Positions 1 through 9,651 are shown, counted from the first letter of the stretch. The stretch: DNA of 64,000 bases from Sphingomonas flavalba (GCF_004796535.1 NZ_SPHY01000010.1:50720-114719), one strand, 5' to 3'. Made by a program: numbers and translations. Notes: generated by a model from the letters alone, not told the origin.

Positions 1-520
1 AGGCGATGGTGACTGCACCCAGTTCCGACATGCCGGCGGCACGCGCGGTCTGGCCCGGCTTTGGCGGCCAGGAAAACGGCAGGCGAAGCAGTTCACGGCC
101 GCCGACCTCGCGGGACGCCTCGACGACCAGCGTGTAATCGCCGGCCGCCAATGTGCCGAGGGCGCCCTTGCCGGCGGTGAAACTGATCTTGTGGGTCCCC
201 GGCGCGCGGGTCGCGCCGGTCACGCCGTCGGCCGGGAACTTCATGCTGCGGCCGGACACGCGCCACCATTGCCGCACGTCGCGCAGCCATTTGGTGCCCT
301 CGTTGTCCTTCATGTCGAAATCGTACCAGACGGCGATCGTCTTCGCCGGCGCCCCGGCCTTCTCCAGCCAGAAGGCGACGTAAGGCCGGTGGTATTCGGC
401 GACCTTCAGCTGCGGGATGGCCACGGTCACGTCCATCGTCTGCGCCGTCGCCGGCGCCGCGAACAGGACCGGCATGCCGATCGCCGATCCGGCCAGGATT
501 ACACGGTGGGAAAGCTGCAT
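1..520 (-). CDS. DUF2271 domain periplasmic protein (partial, runs off left edge)
   Basis: Partial gene; the 3' end lies outside the window. The product starts MQLSHRVILAG and has a signal peptide ending near APATAQT, so it is probably exported. The following sequence (IPQLKVAEYHRPYVAFWLE, then AVWYDFDMKDNEG) is typical of the DUF2271 family, which is found next to PepSY membrane proteins and often ApbE-like flavin transferases. The start at 520 lies 12 bases after the stop of the PepSY gene, so the two are likely co-transcribed. The biochemical role of the family is not established; a link to iron or haem/flavin redox chemistry is inferred from context. Confidence 0.75.
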   Translation of the reverse strand, partial: MQLSHRVILAGSAIGMPVLFAAPATAQTMDVTVAIPQLKVAEYHRPYVAFWLEKAGAPAKTIAVWYDFDMKDNEGTKWLRDVRQWWRVSGRSMKFPADGVTGATRAPGTHKISFTAGKGALGTLAAGDYTLVVEASREVGGRELLRLPFSWPPKPGQTARAAGMSELGAVTIA

Positions 521-532
521 GACACGATGTCC

Positions 533-1186
533 TCAGTGGATGAAAATAATGGCGACCGCCGCCGGGATGAGCAGGCCGAAACCGACCAGCGGCCAGGTGC
601 TGCGCCGCTTGGCCGCGTGCAGCTGGAGCAGGAACAGCCCGGTCAGCGCAAACACCATGCAGGCGAAGGCGAAGATATCGATGAACCATTTCCACGCGGT
701 GCCGGCATTGCGGCCCTTGTGCAGGTCGTTCAGGTAGGAAATCCAACCGCGGCTGGTCGATTCGCTGGTCGCCTCGCCAGTCGCGCGGTCGATCGCGACC
801 CAGCCGTCGCCGCCGGGGCGCGGCAAGGCCAGATAGACCTCGTCGGCCGACCATTCGGCATCGCCGCCGGACTTGACCGAAAATGTCTCGCTCACCCACT
901 CCGCCAGCGCCGGGGGCAGCGGCTTCTTCTCGTCGCCACGGTCGTCCGGCGCGATCAGCGGCAGCAGCGCCTGCGGCAACTGGCCGGTTTTTTCCACCGT
1001 CACCGGGCTGGCCTCGATCTCCGCGGCATGGTTCAGGGTGAAGCCGGTGATGGTGAACAGCAGCAGCCCGATCAGGCTGATCGCGGAGCTCATCCAGTGC
1101 CAGGTATGAAGCTGTTTGAGCCAGAACGCCTTGCCGGTGCGCTTCGGAGCAGAGCTGGCACGCGTCGTTCGGGGCATCGGCGCCAC
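533..1186 (-). CDS. PepSY-associated TM domain protein
   Basis: A 217-residue membrane protein. It has one hydrophobic segment at about residues 34-54 (ISLIGLLLFTITGFTLNH), a central extracytoplasmic region with a PepSY-like fold, and two C-terminal segments (about 168-187 and 195-216). This is the layout of PepSY_TM-like proteins. GTG at 1186 is chosen because AGAGGA lies 6 bases upstream; an in-frame ATG lies at 1177. Such proteins often accompany TonB-dependent siderophore receptors and may act as ferric reductase-type components; this is family-level inference. It is the first gene of a leftward operon with the DUF2271 gene and sits 36 bases downstream of a Fur-like site. Confidence 0.75.
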   Translation of the reverse strand: MAPMPRTTRASSAPKRTGKAFWLKQLHTWHWMSSAISLIGLLLFTITGFTLNHAAEIEASPVTVEKTGQLPQALLPLIAPDDRGDEKKPLPPALAEWVSETFSVKSGGDAEWSADEVYLALPRPGGDGWVAIDRATGEATSESTSRGWISYLNDLHKGRNAGTAWKWFIDIFAFACMVFALTGLFLLQLHAAKRRSTWPLVGFGLLIPAAVAIIFIH

Positions 1187-1222
1187 GCATAATCCTCTAA
1201 TTCACGAATGTCGGCGCATATC

Positions 1223-1241
1223 GAGATTGATTTTCATTTTC
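1223..1241 (-). promoter_or_regulatory. Fur-box-like operator upstream of PepSY/DUF2271 operon
   Basis: On the minus strand the site reads GAAAATGAAAATCAATCTC. By hand it matches 15 of 19 positions of the classical Fur consensus GATAATGATAATCATTATC. It is an AT-rich island in GC-rich DNA, 36 bases upstream of the GTG start, a suitable place for a repressor site over the promoter. This implies repression under iron-replete conditions. Confidence 0.6.
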
Positions 1242-1273
1242 AACACCCCTGTTCCATCAGCACGCGTCCGGGG

Positions 1274-2782
1274 TCAACTGCGCGGCGGCTGGCGGCGGTA
1301 GCTGAGCGCCTCGGCGACATGGATGCGCCCGACGGCACCGCCGCCCGCAAGGTCGGCGATCGTCCGCGCCACGCGCAGCACCCGCACATAGCCGCGCGCC
1401 GACAGCCGCAACGCCTCCGCCGCCTGGGTGAGCAGCGCGCGGCCGGCCGCATCCGGCGTCGCCACCGCGTCGAGCACCGCGCCGTCCGCCTCGGCGTTGG
1501 TCCGCGCCGCCTGCCCGTCGTAGCGCGCGGTCTGCACCGCCCGCGCCGCTGCGACCCGCGCCGCGACCTCGGCCGATCCTTCCGCCGGCGGCGGCAGCAC
1601 CAGATCGGCGGCGCTGACCGCCTGCACCTCGACATGCATGTCGATCCGGTCGAGCAGCGGGCCGGATATCTTCGCCTGGTAGTCGGCGGCGCAGCGCGGC
1701 GCGCGGGCGCAGGCCAGCGCCGCGTCGCCCAGATGGCCGCAGCGACAAGGGTTCATCGCCGCGATCAGCTGCACCCGCGCCGGGAAGGTGACATGGGCAT
1801 TGGCCCGCGCGATGCTGACCGTGCCCGCCTCCAGCGGCTGGCGCAGCGAATCGAGCACCGCCCGCTGGAACTCCGGCAATTCGTCGAGGAACAGCACGCC
1901 AAGATGGGCGAGGCTGACCTCGCCCGGCCGCACCTTCAGCCCGCCGCCGGTCAGCGCCGCCATCGACGCGGAATGGTGCGGCGCGCGAAACGGCCTGGTG
2001 CGCGACAGCCGGCCACCCTCCAGCAGCCCGGCGACGCTCGCGACCATCGACACTTCCAGCGCCTCGGCGGCGGTCAGCTCAGGCAATATCCCCGGCAGGC
2101 ACGCCGCCATCAGCGACTTGCCCGCCCCCGGCGGCCCGACGAACAGCAGGTTGTGGCCGCCTGCCGCCGCGATCTCCAGCGCCCGCTTCGCCGTTTCCTG
2201 CCCCTTTACCTGCCGCAGGTCGGGGCCGGCGCCCGGCGGCTCCGCCTCTCCCGGCGCGGGCGGCGCCAGCACCGCCGATCCCTTGAAATGGTTGAGCAGC
2301 GCCAGCAGGTCGGGGGGTGCCACCACCTCGACCGCGCCCGCCCAGGCCGCCTCCGCCCCCTGCGCCGCCGGGCAGACCAGCCCCCGCTCCCCTTCGGCCG
2401 CGAACAGCGCGGCGAGCAGCACGCCGCTGACCGGCGCGATCCGCGCGTCCAGCCCCAACTCGCCGAGCACGACGTAGCGCGCCAGCGTCTCGGCATCGAC
2501 GACCCCCATCGCACCGAGCAGCGCCAGCGCGATCGGCAGGTCGTAATGCGATCCCTCCTTCGGCAGGTCGGCGGGGGAAAGGTTGACGGTGATCCGCTTG
2601 GGCGGGAGGGCAAGGCCGAGCGCGGCGATCGCCCCGCGCACCCGCTCCCGGCTTTCGGCCACCGCCTTGTCGGGCAGGCCGACGACGATGAAGGCCGGCA
2701 CTCCGGGGGTTAGCTGGACCTGCACCTCGACGCCGCGCGCTTCCAGCCCGATGAACGCCACCGTCCCGACATGCGCGACCAT
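1274..2782 (-). CDS. comM: YifB family Mg chelatase-like AAA ATPase (ComM)
   Basis: 502 residues, close to the usual ~505 of the family. The N-terminal region (about 1-180) is the Lon-like/ChlI domain (AHVGTVAFIGLEARGVEV). The AAA domain has Walker A GPPGAGKS at about 216-223, Walker B VLFLDELPE near 295, and the MNPCRCG motif; a C-terminal Mg-chelatase helical domain follows. ComM is a hexameric helicase that promotes branch migration during natural transformation. The start at 2782 (MVAHVGT) is chosen because this is the conserved family start; the frame is open further upstream but that part looks non-coding. It is divergent from rpmH. A role in recombination here is inferred. Confidence 0.9.
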   Translation of the reverse strand: MVAHVGTVAFIGLEARGVEVQVQLTPGVPAFIVVGLPDKAVAESRERVRGAIAALGLALPPKRITVNLSPADLPKEGSHYDLPIALALLGAMGVVDAETLARYVVLGELGLDARIAPVSGVLLAALFAAEGERGLVCPAAQGAEAAWAGAVEVVAPPDLLALLNHFKGSAVLAPPAPGEAEPPGAGPDLRQVKGQETAKRALEIAAAGGHNLLFVGPPGAGKSLMAACLPGILPELTAAEALEVSMVASVAGLLEGGRLSRTRPFRAPHHSASMAALTGGGLKVRPGEVSLAHLGVLFLDELPEFQRAVLDSLRQPLEAGTVSIARANAHVTFPARVQLIAAMNPCRCGHLGDAALACARAPRCAADYQAKISGPLLDRIDMHVEVQAVSAADLVLPPPAEGSAEVAARVAAARAVQTARYDGQAARTNAEADGAVLDAVATPDAAGRALLTQAAEALRLSARGYVRVLRVARTIADLAGGGAVGRIHVAEALSYRRQPPRS

Positions 2783-2874
2783 AATCCCCCCTGTTACGCA
2801 ATGCCTTACGCCGCCGCCCGTGCCAAAGTCGAGCCGCGAAATCGCACGGCGGAACCCGCTTGCGGAGGAGCCGT

Positions 2875-2909
2875 CGTCATTGCGAGCCGCGCAGCGGCGC
2901 GGCAATCCA
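2875..2909 (+). repeat. Short intergenic palindromic repeat (REP-like), copy 1
   Basis: The core CGTCATTGCGAG is followed by an inverted GC arm and GGCAATCCA. A diverged copy lies at 47214-47242 on the opposite strand. Both are intergenic. This pattern (GTCATTGCGAGC...GCAATCCA) is a common dispersed palindrome in many bacterial genomes. Confidence 0.55.
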
Positions 2910-2974
2910 CCGCCGGCGCCCCGGCACCGCGCGCCGCGATCCCGTCCCGCGCCCCTTTCCGCCCCCGCCGGCGA

Positions 2975-3003
2975 TTGACTCGCGCGGCGCTTTTGCCTAT
3001 CCG
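2975..3003 (+). promoter_or_regulatory. Predicted sigma70 promoter of rpmH-rnpA-yidD-yidC-engB
   Basis: TTGACT (2975-2980) and TATCCG (2998-3003) are separated by 17 bases. The predicted transcription start is near 3010, leaving a leader of about 55 bases before rpmH. It is the best promoter match in the comM/rpmH divergent region. Confidence 0.5.
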
Positions 3004-3064
3004 CCCGCCTCGACACGGCCGCCGTCTCGGTGGCCCTTTTTGTTCGAATTCTAGGGAATGAGCG

Positions 3065-3199
3065 ATGAAGCGCACTTTTCAGCCGAGCAAGCTGGTTCGC
3101 GCCCGGCGGCACGGGTTCCGCGCCCGCAAGGCGACGGTGGGCGGCCGCAAGGTGCTGGCGGCGCGCCGTGCCCGCGGCCGCAAGGTGCTATCGGCCTGA
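3065..3199 (+). CDS. rpmH: 50S ribosomal protein L34
   Basis: 44 residues, [19 protein letters not shown]..., ending KVLSA: the full-length, highly conserved L34 of the large ribosomal subunit. The start ATG at 3065 has TAGGGA seven bases upstream. A second ATG seven bases earlier (3058) is in the rnpA frame and sits directly against the same Shine-Dalgarno sequence. It is first in the conserved rpmH-rnpA-yidD-yidC cluster, and its stop TGA overlaps the proposed rnpA start CTG. Confidence 0.97.
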   Translation: MKRTFQPSKLVRARRHGFRARKATVGGRKVLAARRARGRKVLSA

Positions 3200-3522
3200 C
3201 GACGCTTACGGCCCGCGCGGATTTCCTCGCGGCCAATTCCGGGCGCCGGGCGCCGATGCCCGGCTTCGTCCTGCTCGTCAGGGACCGTCGTGACGGCGAC
3301 CCGGCGATGCGAATCGGCTACACCGTAACCAGGAAGATCGGCGGCGCCGTCGTCCGCAGCCGGATGAAGCGGCGCCTGCGCGCACTCGCGCGCGCTATCC
3401 TGCCGGAAGCCGGGGTTGCCGGGGCGGACCATGTGCTGATCGGCCGAGCCGGCGGCATAGAGCGCGATTTCGCCCGCCTGCGCGAGGAATTGCGCAAGGC
3501 CCTTCGCAAGGCCGGCGGATGA
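3196..3522 (+). CDS. rnpA: Ribonuclease P protein component (start codon CTG proposed)
   Basis: Protein subunit of RNase P, which matures the 5' ends of tRNAs. From L3196 it has 108 residues: the conserved N-terminal RADFLAAN stretch, PGFVLLVR, and the basic RNR-like motif [13 protein letters not shown] near residues 54-66. There is no in-frame ATG, GTG or TTG between 3058 and 3256, and an ATG at 3256 would remove the conserved N terminus. The CTG at 3196 overlaps the rpmH stop (CTGA) and has AAGGTG eight bases upstream, so a coupled CTG start is proposed. The alternative is ATG 3058, giving a 154-residue protein that covers all of rpmH. The stop overlaps the yidD start. Confidence 0.9.
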   Translation: MTTLTARADFLAANSGRRAPMPGFVLLVRDRRDGDPAMRIGYTVTRKIGGAVVRSRMKRRLRALARAILPEAGVAGADHVLIGRAGGIERDFARLREELRKALRKAGG

Positions 3523-3731
3523 TCGCGCGGCTCTGCATCGGCCTGGTCCGGCTGTGGCAATGGGGCCCGTCGGTCGTGCTGCCGCCCAGTTGTCGTTACG
3601 CGCCGTCCTGTTCGGCCTATGCAATCGAGGCGCTTCGCCGCTATGGCGCGGTGAAGGGCGGCTGGCTCGCGCTCCGGCGGATCGCGCGCTGTCATCCCTG
3701 GGGCGGATCGGGCTACGACCCGGTGCCATGA
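3519..3731 (+). CDS. yidD: Membrane protein insertion efficiency factor YidD
   Basis: 70 residues with the family signature [18 protein letters not shown] (about 22-39) and [14 protein letters not shown] at the C terminus. YidD is a small amphipathic membrane-associated protein that assists YidC/Sec insertion. Its ATG overlaps the rnpA stop by four bases (ATGA), the usual arrangement between rnpA and yidC. Confidence 0.95.
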   Translation: MIARLCIGLVRLWQWGPSVVLPPSCRYAPSCSAYAIEALRRYGAVKGGWLALRRIARCHPWGGSGYDPVP

Positions 3732-3749
3732 CCAAGGCGGGAGTAATCG

Positions 3750-5474
3750 GTGGATAATATGCGCAACATGATCCTGGCGATCGTGCTGTCCGCACTTGTG
3801 CTGTTCGGCTGGAGCATGGTTTCGGAACGCTATTTCCCGGCGCCGAAGCCGGCGCCGACGGCAACCGCCACGGCCGCTGCCGGCCAGCCGCCGGCCACTG
3901 CCGACGCGACGCCCGCCGCCGCCGCGCCGCAGGCGTTGCGCAACCGCAAGCTGGTGCTGGCGGAAGGACCGCGCATCCGCATCGATACGCCGAACCTCGC
4001 CGGCTCGATCAACCTCAAGGGCGCGCGGATCGACGATCTGGTGCTGAAGCGCCACCGCCAGACGCTGGACAAGGATTCGCCGCCGGTCCGCCTGCTGTCG
4101 CCGGCCGGCGCCGCCCACGCCTATTTCGCCAGCTTCGGCTGGACCGGGGAAAATGTCGCGCTGCCGGGGCCCGACACGGTGTGGACCGCCGATGCCGACG
4201 CGATGGTGCCGGGCAAGCCGCTGAACCTGCGCTGGGACAACGGCGCCGGCCAGACCTTCACCATCCAACTGACCGTCGACGCCGACTATATGTTCACCGT
4301 CCGCCAGACAGTCGCTAATGCCGGCGCTGGGACGATCGCGGCGCGGCCCTATTCGCTGATCGCCCGCTACGGCGAATCTCCCGACCCGCACGACAAGAGC
4401 AGCTGGACGATCCACACCGGCCCGGTCGGCTTCTGGGCGGGCAAGGACCATTTCAACATCGACTACAAGAATCTCGATGAGGACGGCGCCCAGGGCACTC
4501 GCTTCCAGATCGACAAGGGCTGGCTCGGCTTCGGCGACAAATACTGGCTGACCGCGCTGATCCCGGACCAGAACGCGACGGTCGACGCGGCGCTGTTCGC
4601 GCGTACGCCCGGCGAATACAACGCGGTATTCAACCCGGCGCAGCCGACCCTGCTCGCGCCCGGCCAGGCGCTGACCACCGGCAGCAAGTTCTTCGCCGGG
4701 GCCAAGGACGTCCATCTGCTCGAACGCTACGAAAAGGAAGGCGCCTATCAGCTCGACCTGTCGATCGACTGGGGCTGGTTCTACTGGTTCGAACTGCCGA
4801 TCTTCTACCTGCTCGACTGGCTGTTCAAGCTGTGCGGCAATTTCGGCGTCGCCATCCTCGGCCTGACCGTGATCGTGCGCGGCCTGATGTTCCCGATCGC
4901 GCAGAAGCAGTTCGCGTCGATGGCGGCGATGCGCGCCGTCCAGCCGAAGATGAAGGCGCTGCAGGAACGCTACAAGGACGACAAGCCGAAGCTGCAGCAG
5001 GAAATGATGGCGCTCTACAAGGCGGAAAAGGTCAACCCGCTCGCCGGCTGCCTGCCGACCTTCCTGCAGATCCCGGTGTTCTACGCGCTCTACAAGGTGC
5101 TGATGCTGACGATCGAGATGCGCCACCAGCCGTTCGCGCTGTGGATCAAGGATCTGTCGGCGCCCGATCCGCTGACCCCGGTCAACCTGTTCGGCCTGCT
5201 GCCGTTCACCCCGCCGCCGTCGCTCGGCATCGGGGTGCTGGCGATCCTGCTCGGCGTCACCATGTGGCTGCAATTCCGCCTGAACCCGACGCCGATGGAC
5301 GATGTTCAGAAGAAGGTGTTCGGCTTCATGCCGTGGATTCTGATGTTCGTGATGGCGCCGTTCGCCGCCGGGCTCCAGCTCTACTGGGTGATGTCCAATA
5401 CGCTGACCATCCTCCAGCAGAAATGGCTGTACAGCAGGCATCCCGCCCTGCTCGCCGCCGAAGGCAAGAAATGA
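3750..5474 (+). CDS. yidC: Membrane protein insertase YidC
   Basis: 574 residues. The order is an N-terminal transmembrane segment (about 6-24, MILAIVLSALVLFGWSMV), an Ala/Pro-rich linker (about 30-55), the large periplasmic domain (about 60-340), and a C-terminal core of five transmembrane segments (about 355-560) with the conserved NPLAGCLPTFLQIPVFYALYK region. YidC inserts inner-membrane proteins alone or with SecYEG. GTG at 3750 is preferred because DNMRNMILA matches family N termini; an ATG lies at 3759. It is 18 bases after yidD and overlaps engB by ATGA. Confidence 0.96.
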   Translation: MDNMRNMILAIVLSALVLFGWSMVSERYFPAPKPAPTATATAAAGQPPATADATPAAAAPQALRNRKLVLAEGPRIRIDTPNLAGSINLKGARIDDLVLKRHRQTLDKDSPPVRLLSPAGAAHAYFASFGWTGENVALPGPDTVWTADADAMVPGKPLNLRWDNGAGQTFTIQLTVDADYMFTVRQTVANAGAGTIAARPYSLIARYGESPDPHDKSSWTIHTGPVGFWAGKDHFNIDYKNLDEDGAQGTRFQIDKGWLGFGDKYWLTALIPDQNATVDAALFARTPGEYNAVFNPAQPTLLAPGQALTTGSKFFAGAKDVHLLERYEKEGAYQLDLSIDWGWFYWFELPIFYLLDWLFKLCGNFGVAILGLTVIVRGLMFPIAQKQFASMAAMRAVQPKMKALQERYKDDKPKLQQEMMALYKAEKVNPLAGCLPTFLQIPVFYALYKVLMLTIEMRHQPFALWIKDLSAPDPLTPVNLFGLLPFTPPPSLGIGVLAILLGVTMWLQFRLNPTPMDDVQKKVFGFMPWILMFVMAPFAAGLQLYWVMSNTLTILQQKWLYSRHPALLAAEGKK

Positions 5475-6115
5475 CCAATGACGGGGTGGAGGCCAGGGGG
5501 GTGGAGGCCGGCCGGCGCCTGTTCGCCGGCCCGGTCACTTTCCTGAAATCGGCGCCCAGCCTCGAATTCCTGCCCGATCCGATGGTGCCGGAGGTGGCGT
5601 TCGCCGGCCGGTCCAACGTCGGCAAGTCGTCACTGCTCAACGCGCTGACCGGCCGCAAGGCGATCGCCCGCACATCGAACACGCCGGGGCGGACGCAGGA
5701 ACTGAACTTCTTCGATGTCGGCGAACCGCTGGCCCTGCGGCTGGTCGACATGCCGGGCTATGGTTTCGCCAAGGCGCCGAAGGACGTCGTGCGCCGCTGG
5801 CGCGGGCTGATCGGCGATTTCCTGCGCGGCCGGGCGGTGCTGAAGCGCACGCTGGTGCTGGTCGACAGCCGCCACGGGCTGAAGGATGTCGACCGCGAAC
5901 TGATGGCGATGCTCGACGCCGCCGCCGTCGGCTACCGGCTGGTGCTGACCAAGGCGGACAAGGTCAAGCCGACGGAGCTTGCCGCCACCGCCGCCGCCGT
6001 CGCGGCGGAGGCCCGCACCCACCCCGCCGCCTACCCGGAGATCCTCGCCACCTCCAGCGAGACCGGCCAGGGCATAGCCGAGCTGCGCGCCGCCGTCGCC
6101 GAGGCGATCGGCTAG
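5471..6115 (+). CDS. engB: Ribosome biogenesis GTP-binding protein YihA/YsxC (EngB)
   Basis: 214-residue TrmE-Era-EngA-EngB type GTPase involved in 50S subunit assembly. G1 is GRSNVGKSS (about 46-54), then TPGRTQ (switch I, about 71-76), G3 DMPGYG (about 93-98), G4 TKAD (160-163) and a G5-like ATSS near 197. The start ATG overlaps the yidC stop (ATGA), showing translational coupling. The first ~15 residues are variable. Confidence 0.95.
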   Translation: MTNDGVEARGVEAGRRLFAGPVTFLKSAPSLEFLPDPMVPEVAFAGRSNVGKSSLLNALTGRKAIARTSNTPGRTQELNFFDVGEPLALRLVDMPGYGFAKAPKDVVRRWRGLIGDFLRGRAVLKRTLVLVDSRHGLKDVDRELMAMLDAAAVGYRLVLTKADKVKPTELAATAAAVAAEARTHPAAYPEILATSSETGQGIAELRAAVAEAIG

Positions 6116-6166
6116 ACAGTCCCGGCGCCAGCCCTTACCCAACGCCGTCCACGAACGGAGGCGGCG

Positions 6167-6832
6167 GTGCTCAAGCTCATCATCGGCAACAAGGCATATA
6201 GCAGCTGGTCGCTGCGCGGCTGGCTCGCGGTCAAGCAGTCCGGCCTGCCGTTCGAGGAAATCACCGTGCCGCTGTTCGACGCCGAATGGGACCGGCGGCG
6301 CGAGGGCGACGAATTCGCGCCCAGCCAGGGCAAGGTGCCGATCCTGTGGGACGGCGACACCGTGGTCTGGGATTCGTTGGCGATCGTCGACTGGCTGGCC
6401 GACAGCGTCGGTCGCGACCGCTTCTGGCCGAAGGACGACGCAGCCCGCGCGATGGCGCGGTCGATGGCGGCGGAAATGCACTCCAGCTTCGCCGCGCTGC
6501 GCCGCGAACACGGCATGAATGTCCGCCGCCACTACCCGCCCACCCAGCTCACCGAGGAGGCGACGGCGGACATCACCCGCGTCGTCGGCCTGTGGGCGGA
6601 AGCACGCTCGCGCTACGGCAGCGGCGGGCCGTTCCTGTTCGGCACGTTCAACGCCGTCGACATCATGTTCGCGCCGGTCGTCACCCGCTTCGTCACCTAT
6701 TCGATCCCGGTACCGCGCTTCGCCCAGGCCTATATGGAGGCGGTGCTCAACCACCCGTGGATGCAGGAATGGATCCTCGCCGCGCAGGACGAACCCTGGG
6801 TGATCGAGAAATACGAGCACCCGGTCACCTGA
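6167..6832 (+). CDS. Glutathione S-transferase family protein
   Basis: 221 residues. The N-terminal thioredoxin-like domain (about 1-80) begins LKLIIGNKAYSSWSLRGWLA with a Ser-rich catalytic loop, and contains VPIL and DSLAIVDWLAD for glutathione binding. An all-helical C-terminal domain follows. The YSSWS pattern resembles zeta/omega-like GSTs, but the substrate is unknown. GTG at 6167 has GGAGG six bases upstream. It is a stand-alone gene between engB and the MaoC gene; detoxification is inferred from the family. Confidence 0.85.
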   Translation: MLKLIIGNKAYSSWSLRGWLAVKQSGLPFEEITVPLFDAEWDRRREGDEFAPSQGKVPILWDGDTVVWDSLAIVDWLADSVGRDRFWPKDDAARAMARSMAAEMHSSFAALRREHGMNVRRHYPPTQLTEEATADITRVVGLWAEARSRYGSGGPFLFGTFNAVDIMFAPVVTRFVTYSIPVPRFAQAYMEAVLNHPWMQEWILAAQDEPWVIEKYEHPVT

Positions 6833-7018
6833 CCCTCCCTCCCCGACCGAATCGATTCGGCGTTTTCCGTGCACGCCGCGCGGCGGGCTTGGGCGGCCAG
6901 GCGAAAACGGACGTCGCGGAATCGGACGTTTCGGCCGCCTCGCTTGTCTCCGCCGGGGCCGGCGGTCCAATAATGCCCCTCGGCGCGCGCCGCGCCGGTT
7001 GCGGCTGAAGGGAAAGAC

Positions 7019-7477
7019 ATGCCGACCGTCTCCATCGACGATTACCGGGCCCTGGTCGGGAAGCCGCTCGGCAGTTCCGGCTGGCTGACGGTCAGCCAGG
7101 AGATGATCGACCGTTTCGCCGACGCGACCGGCGACCACCAGTTCATCCATGTCGATCCCGAACGCGCCGCGGCGACGCCGTTCGGCGGCACTATCGCCCA
7201 CGGCTTCCTGTCGCTGTCGCTGATGTCGGGCCTCTACGAGACCGCCGACCTGCCGCGCCCGGCCGGCATGCGGATGGGGGTCAACTACGGCGGCGACAAG
7301 ACCCGTTTCCTGACCCCGGTGCGCGCCGGCAAGCGCGTCCGCGCCCATTTCCAACTGCTCGCCTTCGAGGAAAAGCAGCCCGGCCGCCACCAGCAGACGA
7401 TCGAATATGTGTTGGAAATAGAGGGGGAGGAAAAGCCCGCCCTGGTTTCCGAATGGATCATGCTGATCTTCACCTGA
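7019..7477 (+). CDS. MaoC family dehydratase
   Basis: 152-residue single hot-dog protein. The hydratase 2 motif is [16 protein letters not shown] (about 36-51) followed by [14 protein letters not shown] (about 58-71), with the catalytic Asp/His pair present. These enzymes hydrate trans-2-enoyl-CoA to (R)-3-hydroxyacyl-CoA. It lies 19 bases before a thiolase gene and is probably co-transcribed with it, which supports a role in acyl-CoA or PHA precursor metabolism. Exact chain-length preference cannot be read from the sequence. Confidence 0.9.
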   Translation: MPTVSIDDYRALVGKPLGSSGWLTVSQEMIDRFADATGDHQFIHVDPERAAATPFGGTIAHGFLSLSLMSGLYETADLPRPAGMRMGVNYGGDKTRFLTPVRAGKRVRAHFQLLAFEEKQPGRHQQTIEYVLEIEGEEKPALVSEWIMLIFT

Positions 7478-7496
7478 TAACCTAGGAGCAAAGTTC

Positions 7497-8675
<1,179 letters not shown>

Positions 8676-8680
8676 TGATA

Positions 8681-8726
8681 CGGCCACCGGGCCGGGGCGG
8701 AAAAGCTGCCCCGGGCCCGGTGGCCG
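8681..8726. terminator. Bidirectional GC-rich hairpin between thiolase and desaturase genes
   Basis: CGGCCACCGGGCCGGGGC (8681-8698) pairs with GCCCCGGGCCCGGTGGCCG (8708-8726), with one bulged base and a loop of nine. It lies between convergent genes and likely terminates both, although there is no long T tract. Confidence 0.6.
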
Positions 8727-8733
8727 TTCAGCG

Positions 8734-9651
8734 CTAAACGACCGATGGCGCGTCCGGCGCGTCAGTCTGCTGGGGTACCAGCCCTTCGAACCGCGTGCCC
8801 TTGGCGCGCAGGATCGGCTCTATCTCCCGGAAGAACCGGCCGTAATGATAAAAAGGCACGCTGGGCCATAGATGGTGGACCAGATGGACGTCGTGCCCCA
8901 TGTAGAGCAGCGGCCCGACTAGCGGCACCTTCATGATCCGCGCCTGAAGATAACGATTGCCCTCGACGAACGGCGTATGCGGCAGCCATTGCTGGAACGT
9001 GCCGAGCATCAATCGACCAAGCGCGGCGGGGATGACGAACAGGGCGAACACCACCTCGCCATAGCCAATCGCCACCATCGCCCAGACGAACAGGCACAGA
9101 CCGGTATGAGCGGCGATATGTACCCGCCATTCCCGTTCCGTCATGATATCGCGCGTGTCGAGATAGCCGGTATCGAAACCGATCCTGTCGAATACCCATT
9201 TGACGACCGGAATCGGGATCAGGTTGGCGATGATCGACACCACCCAGATCAGCAGCAGCCGCGCGTAGCTGCCCTTCAGGAAGATGTCAGGGTCGCGCGC
9301 GGTGTTGGTATGGGCATGATGCGCAAGATGGGTCCGCTGGAGCAGCGGCCAGGTCGTGCCGATCGCCACCGAGCCAACCCAGCCGAGCGCGTTGTTGATC
9401 GGATCGAACACTCGCGCCCGCCGCATCAGGTTGCGGTGCAGCGCCTCGTGTACGATCGTATAATGCATATAGGCGGTGAAGCCTAGGATCGGGGTTGCCG
9501 TCCATAAGCCAATCCACCCGCTCAGCGCCGCAGCGACGATCGCCAGATGCACCACCGGCAGGACGAAGGCATAGATGATCGTCGGCCACGCCACGTCCGG
9601 CGACAGCGCCCGCGCCGCCGCCCGCTCGGCTGCGATGCTATTCTCCGTCAT
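8734..9651 (-). CDS. Membrane fatty acid desaturase family protein
   Basis: 305-residue di-iron membrane enzyme. The three histidine boxes are HEALH (68-72), HLAHH (108-112) and HDVHLVHH (252-259). Hydrophobic segments lie around 25-60, 130-150 and 180-215. The family includes acyl-lipid desaturases and carotenoid ring hydroxylases/ketolases; the sequence alone does not decide, and sphingomonads do make hydroxylated carotenoids. It is monocistronic and convergent with the thiolase gene. Confidence 0.85.
   Translation of the reverse strand: MTENSIAAERAAARALSPDVAWPTIIYAFVLPVVHLAIVAAALSGWIGLWTATPILGFTAYMHYTIVHEALHRNLMRRARVFDPINNALGWVGSVAIGTTWPLLQRTHLAHHAHTNTARDPDIFLKGSYARLLLIWVVSIIANLIPIPVVKWVFDRIGFDTGYLDTRDIMTEREWRVHIAAHTGLCLFVWAMVAIGYGEVVFALFVIPAALGRLMLGTFQQWLPHTPFVEGNRYLQARIMKVPLVGPLLYMGHDVHLVHHLWPSVPFYHYGRFFREIEPILRAKGTRFEGLVPQQTDAPDAPSVV

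Noticed and set aside
93..1190. 365-codon minus-strand frame across the PepSY gene
   Set aside because: Arg/Gly-rich shadow in another frame of the PepSY and DUF2271 genes; no family features.
3058..3195. Full-length 154-codon rnpA starting at ATG 3058
   Set aside because: The Shine-Dalgarno sequence is directly against this ATG but correctly spaced for rpmH; extension is Pro/Gly/Arg-rich without rnpA features. Kept only as an alternative in the findings.
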